From positions 30,742-94,741 of the forward strand of contig WYDT01000026.1 in assembly GCA_013122435.1 (NCBI GenBank): 64,000 bases of DNA, read 5' to 3'. The notes under the pieces were generated by a model, which saw only the letters and a list, made by a program, of their open reading frames with translations, was not told the origin of the DNA and did not search any database. This DNA is from Chloroflexi bacterium AL-N1. GTDB taxonomy: Bacteria > Chloroflexota > Chloroflexia > Chloroflexales > Roseiflexaceae. Both the position numbers and the translations under genes were made by a program. This document shows, one piece after another, positions 25,363 through 34,232 of this stretch. Every line of letters begins with the position of its first letter. Positions within the stretch are counted from its first letter, which is position 1.

Positions 25363-25821
25363 ATGGTAGCCATCATCGCCAGAGAACGCCCTGACACACC
25401 TGATGCGATCAGCCTGATTACCGAGTTAGAAGATCTCCTTGCCTCTTTCTATCCCCCCGAAAGTCGCCATGGCTTTAGTGTCGACAAGTTGCTTACCGAA
25501 GACGTGGCATTTTTTCTGCTTCGTACCAACGGAGCACCAGCAGGCTGTGGTGGCATCAAACTCATGGGCGACGAGTATGGCGAGATCAAGCGGATGTATG
25601 TGCGTCCACAATTCCGTGGCTCAGGGTTGGCGAAGTTGATGCTGGATCATCTGACAGATTATGCCGCTTCTCACAACATCACCCTGGTGCGCTTAGAAAC
25701 TGGGATACATCAGCAAGACGCCATCGGGTTATACGAGCGGATGGGCTTTTACCGTATTCCCCCGTTTGGCCCCTACACCGACGACCCACTCAGCCAATGC
25801 TACGAGAAGCGACTCACGTGA
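25363..25821 (+). CDS. GNAT family N-acetyltransferase
   Basis: A 152-residue single-domain acetyltransferase. Motif A is clear: IKRMYVRPQFRGSGLAKLMLDHL (about residues 74-96) with the R-x-x-G-x-G/A pyrophosphate loop RGSGLA, then VRLETGIHQQDAIGLYERMGF at the C-terminal side. It transfers acetyl from acetyl-CoA to a small molecule or protein amine; the substrate is unknown. AGAGG stands in front of the ATG with normal spacing. It follows the methyltransferase gene by about 107 bases on the same strand and ends facing the DUF11-like gene. Confidence 0.88.
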   Translation: MVAIIARERPDTPDAISLITELEDLLASFYPPESRHGFSVDKLLTEDVAFFLLRTNGAPAGCGGIKLMGDEYGEIKRMYVRPQFRGSGLAKLMLDHLTDYAASHNITLVRLETGIHQQDAIGLYERMGFYRIPPFGPYTDDPLSQCYEKRLT

Positions 25822-25870
25822 GAGTCAGCACGCAGGCCTGTAGCAGTGTACACCAAAGCGTTAGGTCTAT

Positions 25871-27466
25871 CTACTTCCTTCTCTGCTTCTTTTTGAGTAT
25901 TTCAGCAAGACGTTGACTCTGTGACTTCATGCGATCCATATCTTCAGATGCCTTCTGTTGTAATTCACTGATGGCACGCATCAATGGTGCCAACTGTGGT
26001 GTCATTGCTCCCTGTCGAGTCAGCACTTCGTCGGCCTCACGCACCCGCCGCACACTGTGAATGGTGAGCGCTAGCCCGAAGAGCATCCCCGCCAACCCAA
26101 TAGTTGGTGCTGTGGTCGATGTGCTGGGGAGAGGCGTGCGCGAACCTGAGTCGTCAGGTCGTGTGTTAAACGGTGGGATAGTTGGCAAAACTGAAGTTGG
26201 TGGAAGCCGCGAGGTTGGTATTGCTGGTGAACCTGTCTCAGGGCTGGCATCTATTGTTGGTAAAATAACAGTTGTTGGTAGGGTGCCTGAAGGCGCTGGA
26301 TAGGGCTCTGCTGTTTCTGCTGTCTCGTCGGCCTGATCTGGTGCAGGATAGGGAAAAACATTTGTCTCGGAAGGCGGTATCACGATAGGATCAACCTCCG
26401 GCGACGTTTCGACCGTTGGGCTTTCCTGCTCCAAGGTAGGCGACTCTAGTTCAGGACTGCTTTGCAAAGCCGCCACATCTGGTAACTCAGCCGGGATGTT
26501 TTCTGCTGCAGGTACCGATACTTCAGGAATAACAGTTGGTTCTGTTAGCGCAGTCGGTTCTGCTGTTGGTTCTGGTAGCGCGGTCGATTCTGTCGTTGGC
26601 TCTGCAGTTGGTTCTGGCATAGCGGTCTGGCGATGCTCCTCAGGTACAGGAGACGCTTCCTGCACCGGTGGATCAGTAGCTTTTGCCACTACAGGCAGAT
26701 CAATCGCAGTGCCAGGTGTTGCGCGTGGTGGAACAGCTGGCACGATATCTATCGAGAGTTGATCGGAAGATGCAGTACTGTAGGTATCATCCTGTGCTAA
26801 CGTCTGACTCGTGATCTGTTCGCCGGGCGTCGCATCGGTCTTGACCTGTGCCTCAACAGTAATGACTGCCGTATTATCAAGTTGGGTGTCAACTATGCAT
26901 ATAACCGGATTTTCTAACTCACACTCCCCGTGTTCAGATGCCGCCCCAAGCAGATCGATGGGGCCATCGATACTGGTACGCGCCTCAACCTCGCGCGTTA
27001 TCTCACTCGTGGTCGTAATGTGCACGGTGTAACTATAGACCGCACCAGGCTGTACCTGCTCCACAGATGCTTCTTTCCCAATTTCCAATGGTGGATCGCC
27101 GATAGTTGGTTCAGGTATGTCTAAGGCAGTTGGTTCGAGCACCTCTGGGGCAGTTGGTTTGGGTATCGCCGGGACAGTTGGTGTCATCTCTTCGATTATG
27201 TGCACTGTCGGTGATAGCGGGGTGGTTGGTGTCTCGTCACCTGATGCTTCCTCAGTTGATGGGAGCCCTATTCCAATCGTTGGAGTAGCATGCTCGACTA
27301 TTTCTGAGGCAGCGGCGGGAACACTGGTGGGACTGATCCACCGATAGACCTCAGTTCCAATTGATGTCACCAACAGAATCAGGCTGACTGTAATTAAGGA
27401 TAACTCAAGCATTGTCCAATGTACTGAACGACGCCGAGATGAAGATTGATGTGGATGTACACGCAT
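25871..27466 (-). CDS. Pro/Thr/Glu-rich surface protein with DUF11-like domain
   Basis: A 531-residue protein of low complexity. An N-terminal membrane helix (about residues 18-42) is followed by Pro/Thr stretches, one DUF11-like beta domain (about 135-245, with VQPGAVYSYTVHITT and NTAVITVEAQVK), a long stalk of EPTA/ESP-type repeats (250-445), a second hydrophobic segment (about 460-478) and a charged, probably coiled-coil cytoplasmic tail ending KKKQRRK. It is likely anchored at both ends of a loop that spans the wall. A role in adhesion or sensing is inferred only. It is divergent from the glycosyltransferase gene. Confidence 0.75.
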   Translation of the reverse strand: MRVHPHQSSSRRRSVHWTMLELSLITVSLILLVTSIGTEVYRWISPTSVPAAASEIVEHATPTIGIGLPSTEEASGDETPTTPLSPTVHIIEEMTPTVPAIPKPTAPEVLEPTALDIPEPTIGDPPLEIGKEASVEQVQPGAVYSYTVHITTTSEITREVEARTSIDGPIDLLGAASEHGECELENPVICIVDTQLDNTAVITVEAQVKTDATPGEQITSQTLAQDDTYSTASSDQLSIDIVPAVPPRATPGTAIDLPVVAKATDPPVQEASPVPEEHRQTAMPEPTAEPTTESTALPEPTAEPTALTEPTVIPEVSVPAAENIPAELPDVAALQSSPELESPTLEQESPTVETSPEVDPIVIPPSETNVFPYPAPDQADETAETAEPYPAPSGTLPTTVILPTIDASPETGSPAIPTSRLPPTSVLPTIPPFNTRPDDSGSRTPLPSTSTTAPTIGLAGMLFGLALTIHSVRRVREADEVLTRQGAMTPQLAPLMRAISELQQKASEDMDRMKSQSQRLAEILKKKQRRK

Positions 27467-27533
27467 TATGTAGTTGCCTTCCGTACAAACAGAACCTCTC
27501 CAAACTATCGCTGAACACGATAGTGGTATCTGA

Positions 27534-27542
27534 TGCTATACT
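27534..27542 (+). promoter_or_regulatory. Extended -10 promoter element for glycosyltransferase
   Basis: TGC directly precedes TATACT (27537-27542), an extended -10. The expected start point is 15-20 bases before the ATG at 27566. No good -35 is visible. Confidence 0.4.
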
Positions 27543-27565
27543 AACAGGCAACCAGGTGTTCTTAC

Positions 27566-28768
27566 ATGACAGAACGATGTCAAATGAATCTAGCACTACT
27601 TAGCGCCGAATACCCACCTCAGCCAGGCGGTGTGGGAGACTACACCAAAAAGCTTGGGGAAGAGCTAAAACGTCACAACCAAACTGTCCATATAATTACT
27701 AGTGTAAGACGTAATCAGGAGCAAAATAGCTTTACAGTTTTACCGCAGATCGTACTACCCGTTTCCGTATGGAACTGGCAATGTTGGTCGGCAGTCATCG
27801 ATACGCTAAACCAAATTCGTCCTGATGTCCTGCATATTCAGTATCAGACAGGGGCATATGGCATGCATCCCGCCATCAATTTCCTGCCATGGCGACTGAG
27901 CAGACTACCCGGACGCCCACGTGTGGTGGTAACCGCGCACGATCTTTTAGTTCCGTATCTCTTCCCCAAAGCTGGCTGGGTACGACACTGGGTCACCCGA
28001 CGGCTGCTCGCCGATACCGACAGAGTTGTGGTCACAAACCCACACGATTATGCCTATATCCAACAGCACTATGGGAGACCTCTGCACCAGCGTCCGCAAC
28101 TTATTCCTATCGGTAGCAACATCGCTGTGGCACCACCAACTGGTTATGATCGAGTGGAATGGCGCAGACAATATGGAATCAGAGCCAATACAATCATTGT
28201 GGCCTATTTTGGGCTGCTGTCATCAAGCAAAGGGGTCGATACGCTCATCGATGCTCTTGGGCAACTCCCACCACCTTATTGTCTGCTTATCATTGGTGGA
28301 GCGACCACTACACCACAGGACCAGGTGTATGCTCAGAAAATTACTGACCAGATCAACAACCTTGGACTAGCGCAACGAGTGATACGCACCGGACACTGTA
28401 ATGAGTCAGACGTGTCAGCACACCTGCTCGCCGTCGACATGGTAGCACTGCCCTTTGTGGATGGTGCTTCTTTTCGCCGAGGGAGTCTACTCGCAGCCCT
28501 TGCCCATGGTGTGCCAGTCATCACTACACGTGGTCATTCTATGCCTATTGTTGATGGCTTTCCACAACTCATTGATGGTGAACAGGCGTTACTGGTCCCA
28601 CCACAAAATGCCTCTGCACTGGCGCAGGCAATTCAAAAACTTACCAACGATTCTGTATTAGGTACCGCACTTGGTAAACAGGGACAAAGTCTGGCACAAC
28701 ATTTTTCGTGGGACATTATCGCAGATCAACACATTGCACTCTATGAAAACCTCCTCGCTGAGTTGTGA
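27566..28768 (+). CDS. Glycosyltransferase, GT4 family
   Basis: A 400-residue GT-B glycosyltransferase. The N-terminal Rossmann part starts LALLSAEYPPQPGGVGDYTKKLGEEL (residues 8-33), the donor-binding half begins with IIVAYFGLLSSSKGVDTLIDAL (about 210), and the C-terminal Glu-x7-Glu region reads EQALLVPPQNASALAQAI in modified form. It would transfer a sugar from a nucleotide donor to a glycan or lipid on the cytoplasmic side. The start at 27566 is uncertain, because ATG at 27584 also opens the conserved first strand. It belongs with the other surface-glycan genes of the window, though not in their operon. Confidence 0.88.
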   Translation: MTERCQMNLALLSAEYPPQPGGVGDYTKKLGEELKRHNQTVHIITSVRRNQEQNSFTVLPQIVLPVSVWNWQCWSAVIDTLNQIRPDVLHIQYQTGAYGMHPAINFLPWRLSRLPGRPRVVVTAHDLLVPYLFPKAGWVRHWVTRRLLADTDRVVVTNPHDYAYIQQHYGRPLHQRPQLIPIGSNIAVAPPTGYDRVEWRRQYGIRANTIIVAYFGLLSSSKGVDTLIDALGQLPPPYCLLIIGGATTTPQDQVYAQKITDQINNLGLAQRVIRTGHCNESDVSAHLLAVDMVALPFVDGASFRRGSLLAALAHGVPVITTRGHSMPIVDGFPQLIDGEQALLVPPQNASALAQAIQKLTNDSVLGTALGKQGQSLAQHFSWDIIADQHIALYENLLAEL

Positions 28769-28812
28769 TATGCTACACCTTAAAGGTTTTGCAATGACAA
28801 GGAGCATCTATT

Positions 28813-29070
28813 ATGGAAACTTTCACAACCGTTGATGTGGTAGGTGCCATCTTTCTGCTCATCGGCGCGCTTATTTCAATCGTTGGAACCATCTGGTTAC
28901 TCATTCTGGCTTTTAAACGCCATATACTCTGGGGACTCGGTAGCTTCTTTATTCCCTTTGTCATTGTCATCTTTGCAATCAAATTCTGGGCTGAGGCTCA
29001 GGTGCCTTTTGTTGTCTATATTGTAGGCGGTATTGTGATGGGTCTGGCTAGCGTTTATTTTGTTATATAG
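28813..29070 (+). CDS. Small conserved-looking membrane protein
   Basis: An 85-residue protein with three predicted membrane helices (about residues 9-32, 38-58 and 64-84) and few charges. AAGGAGC precedes the ATG with normal spacing. It lies between the glycosyltransferase and the RlmI-type gene with short gaps (44 and 8 bases), so it is probably co-transcribed with at least the latter. No family was recognised. The near-total hydrophobicity supports a real membrane protein; no function can be assigned. Confidence 0.7.
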   Translation: METFTTVDVVGAIFLLIGALISIVGTIWLLILAFKRHILWGLGSFFIPFVIVIFAIKFWAEAQVPFVVYIVGGIVMGLASVYFVI

Positions 29071-29078
29071 GTCATTAC

Positions 29079-30269
29079 ATGGCAAAACTACCTGACATCC
29101 TGCTTCCGAACCACCTGAGAGAACGTCTTGCCGGGGGACATCCCTGGGTCTATCGGAATCACATCCCCAAAGATGTGCGACTCCCCGCAGGCAGTTGGGT
29201 GCGCTTGCGTTGTGCTTCCTGGCGAGGCTTTGGTTTATGGGAGGCCCACGGGCCTATCGCAATCCGTATCTTCTCAGAACGCTATCTGCCAGACACACGC
29301 TGGCTCGAAGCACGTCTGGCAGTAGCGTGGGAATTACGTGCACCACTGCGAGCAGCTGGCTGTACGGCCTATCGCTGGCTCTTCGGCGAGAGTGATGGCA
29401 TCCCCGGTATTACCATCGACCTGTATGGTGATTTTGCCGTGATCCAAACATATATGGAGAGCGCGTCCACATTACAAGATTGGTTGGTCAAATCGATGCA
29501 GGCCATTGCCCCCCTACAAGGGATTGTTCTACGCACCCGCCATACTGATGATATCTCCGACCATACCGATGAAGGTAAGATACAACGTTTGTGGGGTGAT
29601 CTGCCTCACCAGGATTACACAGTGATTGAACACGGCATACTCTTTCACGTTGATATATGGAAGGGACAAAAAACTGGTCTTTTTCTGGACCATCGCGAAA
29701 ACCGCCACTATGTTGAGACGGTGAGCCAGGGCAAAACGGTACTGAACTGCTTTGCTTATACGGGAGCATTTTCGCTGTATGCGCTGCGTGGTGGTGCACA
29801 ACATGTCACCAGTGTTGATAGCGGGAAAGGGCTTGCTGAAGCGGCTGAGCGCAATATCCAACTTAATCAGTTAGATCAGCATCAACATGACTTTATCACC
29901 AGTGATTGCTTTGAGTTGCTCAACCAATATGTGAAACAAGAACGCACATTTGATGTCATCATTCTCGACCCACCAAGCTTTGCCAAGAGCAAACAGAGTC
30001 GTCATGCTGCGATGCGTGCCTATGCCAAACTCAACGCACTGGCGATGCGTTGTATTTCCCCCGGCGGATTGCTCGTAACTGCCAGTTGCACCAGTCAGGT
30101 AAGTCCAGCAGTCTTTCGAGAAATACTAGCAAGTGCCAGTGCCAATGCAGACCGACGGCTACAGATCATCCACGAAGCCGGTCAACCACTCGATCACCCG
30201 ATACTCGCGGCCTTCCCCGAGGGACGCTACCTCAAATTTGTAGTTGGGAGAGTGATTGAGCAACAGTAG
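29079..30269 (+). CDS. rlmI: RlmI-like 23S rRNA (cytosine-5) methyltransferase
   Basis: A 396-residue protein with an N-terminal PUA-type RNA-binding domain (residues 1-75, with HPWVYRNHIPKD) and a class I methyltransferase domain. SAM motif I is VLNCFAYTGAFSLYALRGGA, motif IV is VIILDPPSFAK and the catalytic Cys motif VI is VTASCTSQ, as in RlmI, which methylates C1962 of 23S rRNA in E. coli. Length matches RlmI (396). The ATG lies eight bases after the small membrane protein gene. The methylated position is inferred from family knowledge. Confidence 0.9.
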   Translation: MAKLPDILLPNHLRERLAGGHPWVYRNHIPKDVRLPAGSWVRLRCASWRGFGLWEAHGPIAIRIFSERYLPDTRWLEARLAVAWELRAPLRAAGCTAYRWLFGESDGIPGITIDLYGDFAVIQTYMESASTLQDWLVKSMQAIAPLQGIVLRTRHTDDISDHTDEGKIQRLWGDLPHQDYTVIEHGILFHVDIWKGQKTGLFLDHRENRHYVETVSQGKTVLNCFAYTGAFSLYALRGGAQHVTSVDSGKGLAEAAERNIQLNQLDQHQHDFITSDCFELLNQYVKQERTFDVIILDPPSFAKSKQSRHAAMRAYAKLNALAMRCISPGGLLVTASCTSQVSPAVFREILASASANADRRLQIIHEAGQPLDHPILAAFPEGRYLKFVVGRVIEQQ

Positions 30270-30286
30270 CAACCGTAGTTGCTCAA
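30256..30286. terminator. Hairpin between convergent genes
   Basis: Perfect nine-base arms TTGAGCAAC and GTTGCTCAA overlap the stop of the RlmI-type gene and lie just before the end of the convergent anti-sigma-like gene. It is probably a shared transcript end. Confidence 0.45.
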
Positions 30287-30295
30287 AGTGGTACG

Positions 30296-31120
30296 TTATT
30301 GATGACCTCGACGCACCATCCACCACGATCCGGCTCCCAGACCAATGGCGAACACCATAAGCAAGATCTGAACTATACGCAGCGGCGCGATAGGTTGCGA
30401 CACTGGTGTTTGTTCAATCTCAGGGGGTTGTTGAACAATACTTTCTTCTTCCCCTACCAGCGCCTCACCTCCATCTAATGAGGGCGCTTGTACTTGCGGA
30501 GGAGCAGCAAACCTCTCCTCAGGCTGCGGTTGTGATTCTAATGGTGCGATCAGTTCATCCTGAGCAGACCCATTTGCCTCACCGTTTTGAAGATCATCAC
30601 TTGCTATGGCCCCCACAGCTTCACGCTCATTCGCTGTAGCTGCGGGCGACTCCGCTACACTACCTGCTGCGAGATCGGCCTCTTTTTCTATCATGGTATC
30701 GCCAGCCGTCTCCTCAGCCGCTTCCTCAACGGCTATCTCAGGCGCTGGTGCTTCGTTGGCCGTTTCTTCAAACCCAGTTGGCGTGTTCCCAAAGAATGCA
30801 AACTCAAACGTGAGCGTCAATGCAAAGACAATCGCCGTCAGGGCTGAACCGAGCCGTAACCAGGCGGCAACCCTAAGCCAACCTTGGCCCGTTTGTACAG
30901 TCGCCGGTTCGATGGTAAAGGAGCGTGGCGGTATTACAGATGGCAAATCTTGCAATAAGTTGACCGTTATGTGCAACTCATTCAGGGTTTGCTGCAATGT
31001 GGGGTCTTGTGCTAAACGCTGCTCCAACTGCGCTCGTTCTCCATCCGTTAGAACATCATCAAGGTAAGCTGATAGTAACTCAAGATCCTCATTGTCGAAC
31101 TCAGCAACATGTGTTGTCAT
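30296..31120 (-). CDS. Anti-sigma-like membrane protein without a neighbouring sigma gene
   Basis: A 274-residue protein. The N-terminus (about residues 10-55) has the helical layout of anti-sigma domains (LELLSAYLDDVLTDGERAQLEQRLAQDP) but lacks the zinc-binding HxxxCxxC. A membrane helix lies at about 85-108, an Ala/Glu-rich acidic region of about 130 residues follows, and a second helix at about 245-265 ends in a basic tail. It probably binds a sigma factor inside and carries an exterior loop. No sigma gene is adjacent. It could instead be a scaffold derived from an anti-sigma factor. Confidence 0.72.
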   Translation of the reverse strand: MTTHVAEFDNEDLELLSAYLDDVLTDGERAQLEQRLAQDPTLQQTLNELHITVNLLQDLPSVIPPRSFTIEPATVQTGQGWLRVAAWLRLGSALTAIVFALTLTFEFAFFGNTPTGFEETANEAPAPEIAVEEAAEETAGDTMIEKEADLAAGSVAESPAATANEREAVGAIASDDLQNGEANGSAQDELIAPLESQPQPEERFAAPPQVQAPSLDGGEALVGEEESIVQQPPEIEQTPVSQPIAPLRIVQILLMVFAIGLGAGSWWMVRRGHQ

Positions 31121-31390
31121 TATGATTATGCCATCTCAGGGGTAGCTAGTGATTATGACTTTTGGGCAACTACCCTGGTTTAATATCATTCATGTGTATG
31201 ACGCAAGAGCATAGGGGAGAGTTCCCTCTGCCTTATTGCCATTACAGTAATGACCTATCCAAGAGCAATGCGTTTCAGATCATTATCTCTAATACGAATA
31301 TTTTGTGCAAACAGCCGTATCCCCATGGTACCAGATTTTCGGATGCGGTGGTTATCTGATAGATAAAGGAAAGATGCAAAGACCTGTATA

Positions 31391-31419
31391 TTGACTCCAT
31401 TAAACTCACAGTGTACAAT
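31391..31419 (+). promoter_or_regulatory. Sigma-70 promoter of the TetR regulator gene
   Basis: TTGACT (31391-31396) and TACAAT (31414-31419) are spaced by 17 bases. The first copy of a 19-bp tandem repeat covers the spacer and most of the -10. Confidence 0.7.
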
Positions 31420-31436
31420 TAAACTCACAGTGTACA
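31399..31436 (+). repeat. Tandem 19-bp repeat, likely operator
   Basis: Two exact, directly adjacent copies (31399-31417, 31418-31436), each ending in CAGTGTACA with palindromic TGTACA. They cover the -10 and the start point of the TetR gene, the position expected for autorepression. Confidence 0.7.
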
Positions 31437-31455
31437 TGTTATAAAGGAGCTATAG

Positions 31456-32160
31456 GTGCCAAGACCACGACGCGACGATCTTACCAAACAAAGAATTGCG
31501 GAAATCAAACGTGCCGCATACCAACAATTGGTGCAGAAAGGCACATCTGGTCTATCACTGCGTGCTACTGCACGCAGTCTTGGCATTGCACCTAATTCTA
31601 TCTATAATTACTTTCCCAATCTCGATAGCTTAATAACTGCATTAATTGTCGATGCTTTTGCGAGTTTGGCTGAAGTAGTTGAACAAGCCGGAGATAGTTT
31701 GTTTTGCAACAATCATTTGGAACGATTTATTATGGCGTCACAAAACTATCGTAGATGGGCTTTATCTCATGGTACTGAATACCAACTGATATATGGCAAT
31801 CCTATTCCCGGATATGAAGCCCCTGCACAGGTAACAGAACCTTTGGCGATTCGTAGTTTTCAAGGGGCTCTCCGTTGGATTGTAGCAGCCTGGCAAGAAC
31901 AACAATTACGCATTCCCCACTACTATGAAACCGTTCCAGAGACCATATATCCACATTTAACTCATTTCAAAAAAGAAGTAGGTTTTGATGTACCAGAGGC
32001 GCTCTATTATATGATGTTTGTTGCTTGGTCACGCATACACGGCATGATTATGCTAGAACTCTTTGGTCATTATGATGGTGCCCTTGGTGATACGGCAGCA
32101 TTTTTTCAACATGAAATCAACATAATGGTGAAACAGTTGGGTTTTACAATCCTACCCTGA
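31456..32160 (+). CDS. TetR/AcrR family regulator with WHG-type C-terminal domain
   Basis: A 234-residue regulator. The N-terminal TetR DNA-binding domain (about residues 10-58) includes the helix-turn-helix LSLRATARSLGIAPNSIYNYF. The C-terminal ligand domain shows the WSRIHGMIMLELFGHY segment of the WHG subgroup. GTG at 31456 has AAGGAG at 31444-31449. Its promoter is overlapped by a tandem repeat, which suggests it represses itself; the DUF4386 gene 193 bases downstream is the likely second target. Codon use and AT content in this stretch look unlike the flanking genes. Confidence 0.9.
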   Translation: MPRPRRDDLTKQRIAEIKRAAYQQLVQKGTSGLSLRATARSLGIAPNSIYNYFPNLDSLITALIVDAFASLAEVVEQAGDSLFCNNHLERFIMASQNYRRWALSHGTEYQLIYGNPIPGYEAPAQVTEPLAIRSFQGALRWIVAAWQEQQLRIPHYYETVPETIYPHLTHFKKEVGFDVPEALYYMMFVAWSRIHGMIMLELFGHYDGALGDTAAFFQHEINIMVKQLGFTILP

Positions 32161-32353
32161 TCATCAACTCCCTATTAATCTATTTGCACATATAACACTT
32201 TACTTAACATTTGTAATTCTATGCTCTTATAACCTTAAATACCTGTTTTTACTTTTTATACCCTAAATATCGCAATTTACTGTTAGAAAACAGAGCTATC
32301 GACATATACACACGCTGACCATACTTACACACTAAACTGTATAGGAGCTTCTC

Positions 32354-33037
32354 ATGACACCACGACCAGTACCGTTCAAATTGTTAGGAATTTTGCTTAT
32401 CATTGTCCCCCTTTTAACAGGAATCTTGGTCCTTACGTTAGCTGCAATATTCGATACGGATGTACCAACAGATGCACTATTAACATATTTCTATGCAAAC
32501 CAATCTATAATCTCTTCTTTGTTTTATATCTTTGCTCTAATCAACATAGTACATATCGTGATAGTGATAGGGCTACATGGGTTACTGGCACCAAAGCACG
32601 CATATGTAACAATATGTACTGTATTTGGGATTTTATGTAATCTGCTTTTTAGCATACAGAATATCCAGTGGCGTTTTCTAGTCACACATCTCGCCAACGT
32701 ATTTGTTGATCCAACTAGTAGTCCACAACTCAAAGAAACTATGATAGGTATTTTTGACAGCAGTTATGCCTATCTTGGTTTTGGGGTAGAAGGAAACCTT
32801 GGTTTGTTACTAATGTTTTTGTGGTTATGTGGTATAGCAATCGCTGTTCTGCGCGATACACATTTCCCAAAGTGGCTCGGGGTTCTTGGATGTATCAGTA
32901 CTGCGATGTTTGTACTGAATTATCTTGAATTTTTGGGGCCACAGCCTCCTTTTGTCGCCACAGCAGGAACAATTGGAAATAATTTAATCAATATCTGGCA
33001 GCTACTACTTGGCGTTTTTATTTTGCGTCAAGAGTGA
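32354..33037 (+). CDS. DUF4386-like integral membrane protein
   Basis: A 227-residue protein with six predicted membrane helices, the first at about residues 10-33. The layout, with a long extracytoplasmic stretch around residues 115-145 and the conserved-looking LGFGVEGNLGLLLMFLWLCGIA segment, fits the DUF4386 family, whose function is unknown. A TAGGAGC precedes the ATG. It follows a TetR gene in the same direction and is AT-rich like it, so the two were probably acquired and are regulated together. Confidence 0.7.
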   Translation: MTPRPVPFKLLGILLIIVPLLTGILVLTLAAIFDTDVPTDALLTYFYANQSIISSLFYIFALINIVHIVIVIGLHGLLAPKHAYVTICTVFGILCNLLFSIQNIQWRFLVTHLANVFVDPTSSPQLKETMIGIFDSSYAYLGFGVEGNLGLLLMFLWLCGIAIAVLRDTHFPKWLGVLGCISTAMFVLNYLEFLGPQPPFVATAGTIGNNLINIWQLLLGVFILRQE

Positions 33038-33350
33038 TGAAGACTTATTCGACGAACTAACCTAATAAACCCAACTTCGTCTCTTTGAAAAACAAAATCA
33101 GTACTAATCATCATCTGATCGAAACACCCCGAAACAAGTTGATTTTGTCTCTCTACAAAACTATACTCAAAGATAGACCCACAAACATAAAATGAGTACT
33201 ATCTCAAGATGAACGTGTCAGAAATCCGTCTGTGAAGATCCTCGTGGATCGACCCGCGTAGCTCTTCGTGATAGAACTCATAACACGTCGCTCAATACGC
33301 AAGACCAGCATCAACAAAGCAGAAAAACGATCTCGATGAAAGGAACAATC
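33038..33350. other. AT-rich intergenic region
   Basis: No gene is seen. Two similar 13-base words, AAAATCAGTACTA at 33094 and AAAATGAGTACTA at 33189, may be chance. AAAGGA at 33339-33344 is the ribosome site of the following broken hydrolase gene. Confidence 0.5.
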
Positions 33351-34199
33351 ATGCACACCGGATCATTTACCACCAGCGATGGCGCAACATGGAACTACCT
33401 GAGCAATGGTACGGGTTCACCAATCGTGATGATCCCAGGATAGTCACAAACAGCCGCCCAATTCAATGCTCAGATCGACGGCCTCAAAGATGACTACTAC
33501 TGCATCGCTATCGACATGCGTGGGCATGGTGACTCTGCGAATGTTGACTATGGCTATAAGATTTATCGCCTGGCCCTTGATGTCCACGAATTTCTCACTG
33601 CTCACGCTTTGCATGAAATGACGTTGATGGACCACTCCATGGGCTGCTCTATTATCTGGTCGTACTGGGATATATTTGGGGCAGATCGGACCAGCCAACT
33701 GGTGCTGATTGATCAACCTCCCATGCTCACAGGCAATCCAACCTGGGCCGAGGCAGAGATACAACAATATGGAGCTGTCTTCACCCCAGAGGCCGTTCTC
33801 AACCTGGTCAATGGCTTGTACAGTGAAGCATCGGAACAGGTGGTCGCTGGGCTAATCGGTGGCATGTTTACAGAACAGGCCCCAGATGAAATGAAACAAT
33901 ACGTCCTCGAACTCAACCAGAAAATCCCAGGCAAACAGGCCGCCAACTTACTCTACAACCATTGTCACCAGGATTGGCGTGATGTCATTCCACGTATCAA
34001 CATTCCAACACTCATCGTCAGTGGTCGCACTAGCTTTGTGCCCTGGCAATCGCAACAGTGGATCCACGAGCAAATCGCCGGATCGCAGGTGGTGTACTTC
34101 GAGCAAGACGAGGGCGGTCAACACTTTATGTTTATCGAGAATCCCACCAAATTCAATCAAACAGTCCGTGACTTCGTACAGACACATGCGTTTGAATAA
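33351..34199 (+). pseudogene. Alpha/beta hydrolase interrupted by one in-frame TAG
   Basis: The frame runs from ATG 33351 (AAAGGA seven bases upstream) to TAA 34199, about 282 codons, broken only by TAG at 33441-33443. The stop lies in the oxyanion region, VMIPG-stop-SQTAAQF, where relatives usually carry Trp (TGG to TAG is one change). After it the fold is intact: DMRGHGDS, the nucleophile elbow HSMGCS (preceded by Asp where Gly is usual) and a C-terminal His in GGQHFMF. Translation could restart at an internal ATG (33516), but that product would lack the first strands. It is a young pseudogene, a read-through case or a sequence error. Confidence 0.8.
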
Positions 34200-34232
34200 T
34201 GAAACAGATCCGGCACATCGCAACAGCGTTGC

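Larger units (their letters stand above)
31121..31455. other. Intergenic regulatory region upstream of tetR
   Basis: These 335 bases hold no gene. The last 70 bases carry a promoter and a 19-bp tandem repeat described separately; the rest is AT-rich with nothing recognised. Confidence 0.6.

Noticed and set aside
33094..33201. Pair of similar 13-base words (AAAATCAGTACTA and AAAATGAGTACTA)
   Set aside because: Only two imperfect copies in an AT-rich region, with no link to a promoter.
33516..34199. Intact smaller alpha/beta hydrolase starting at an internal ATG
   Set aside because: The ATG lies inside the conserved RGHG region, and the frame upstream continues the fold to a proper start with ribosome site. 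The TAG at 33441 explains the break better.
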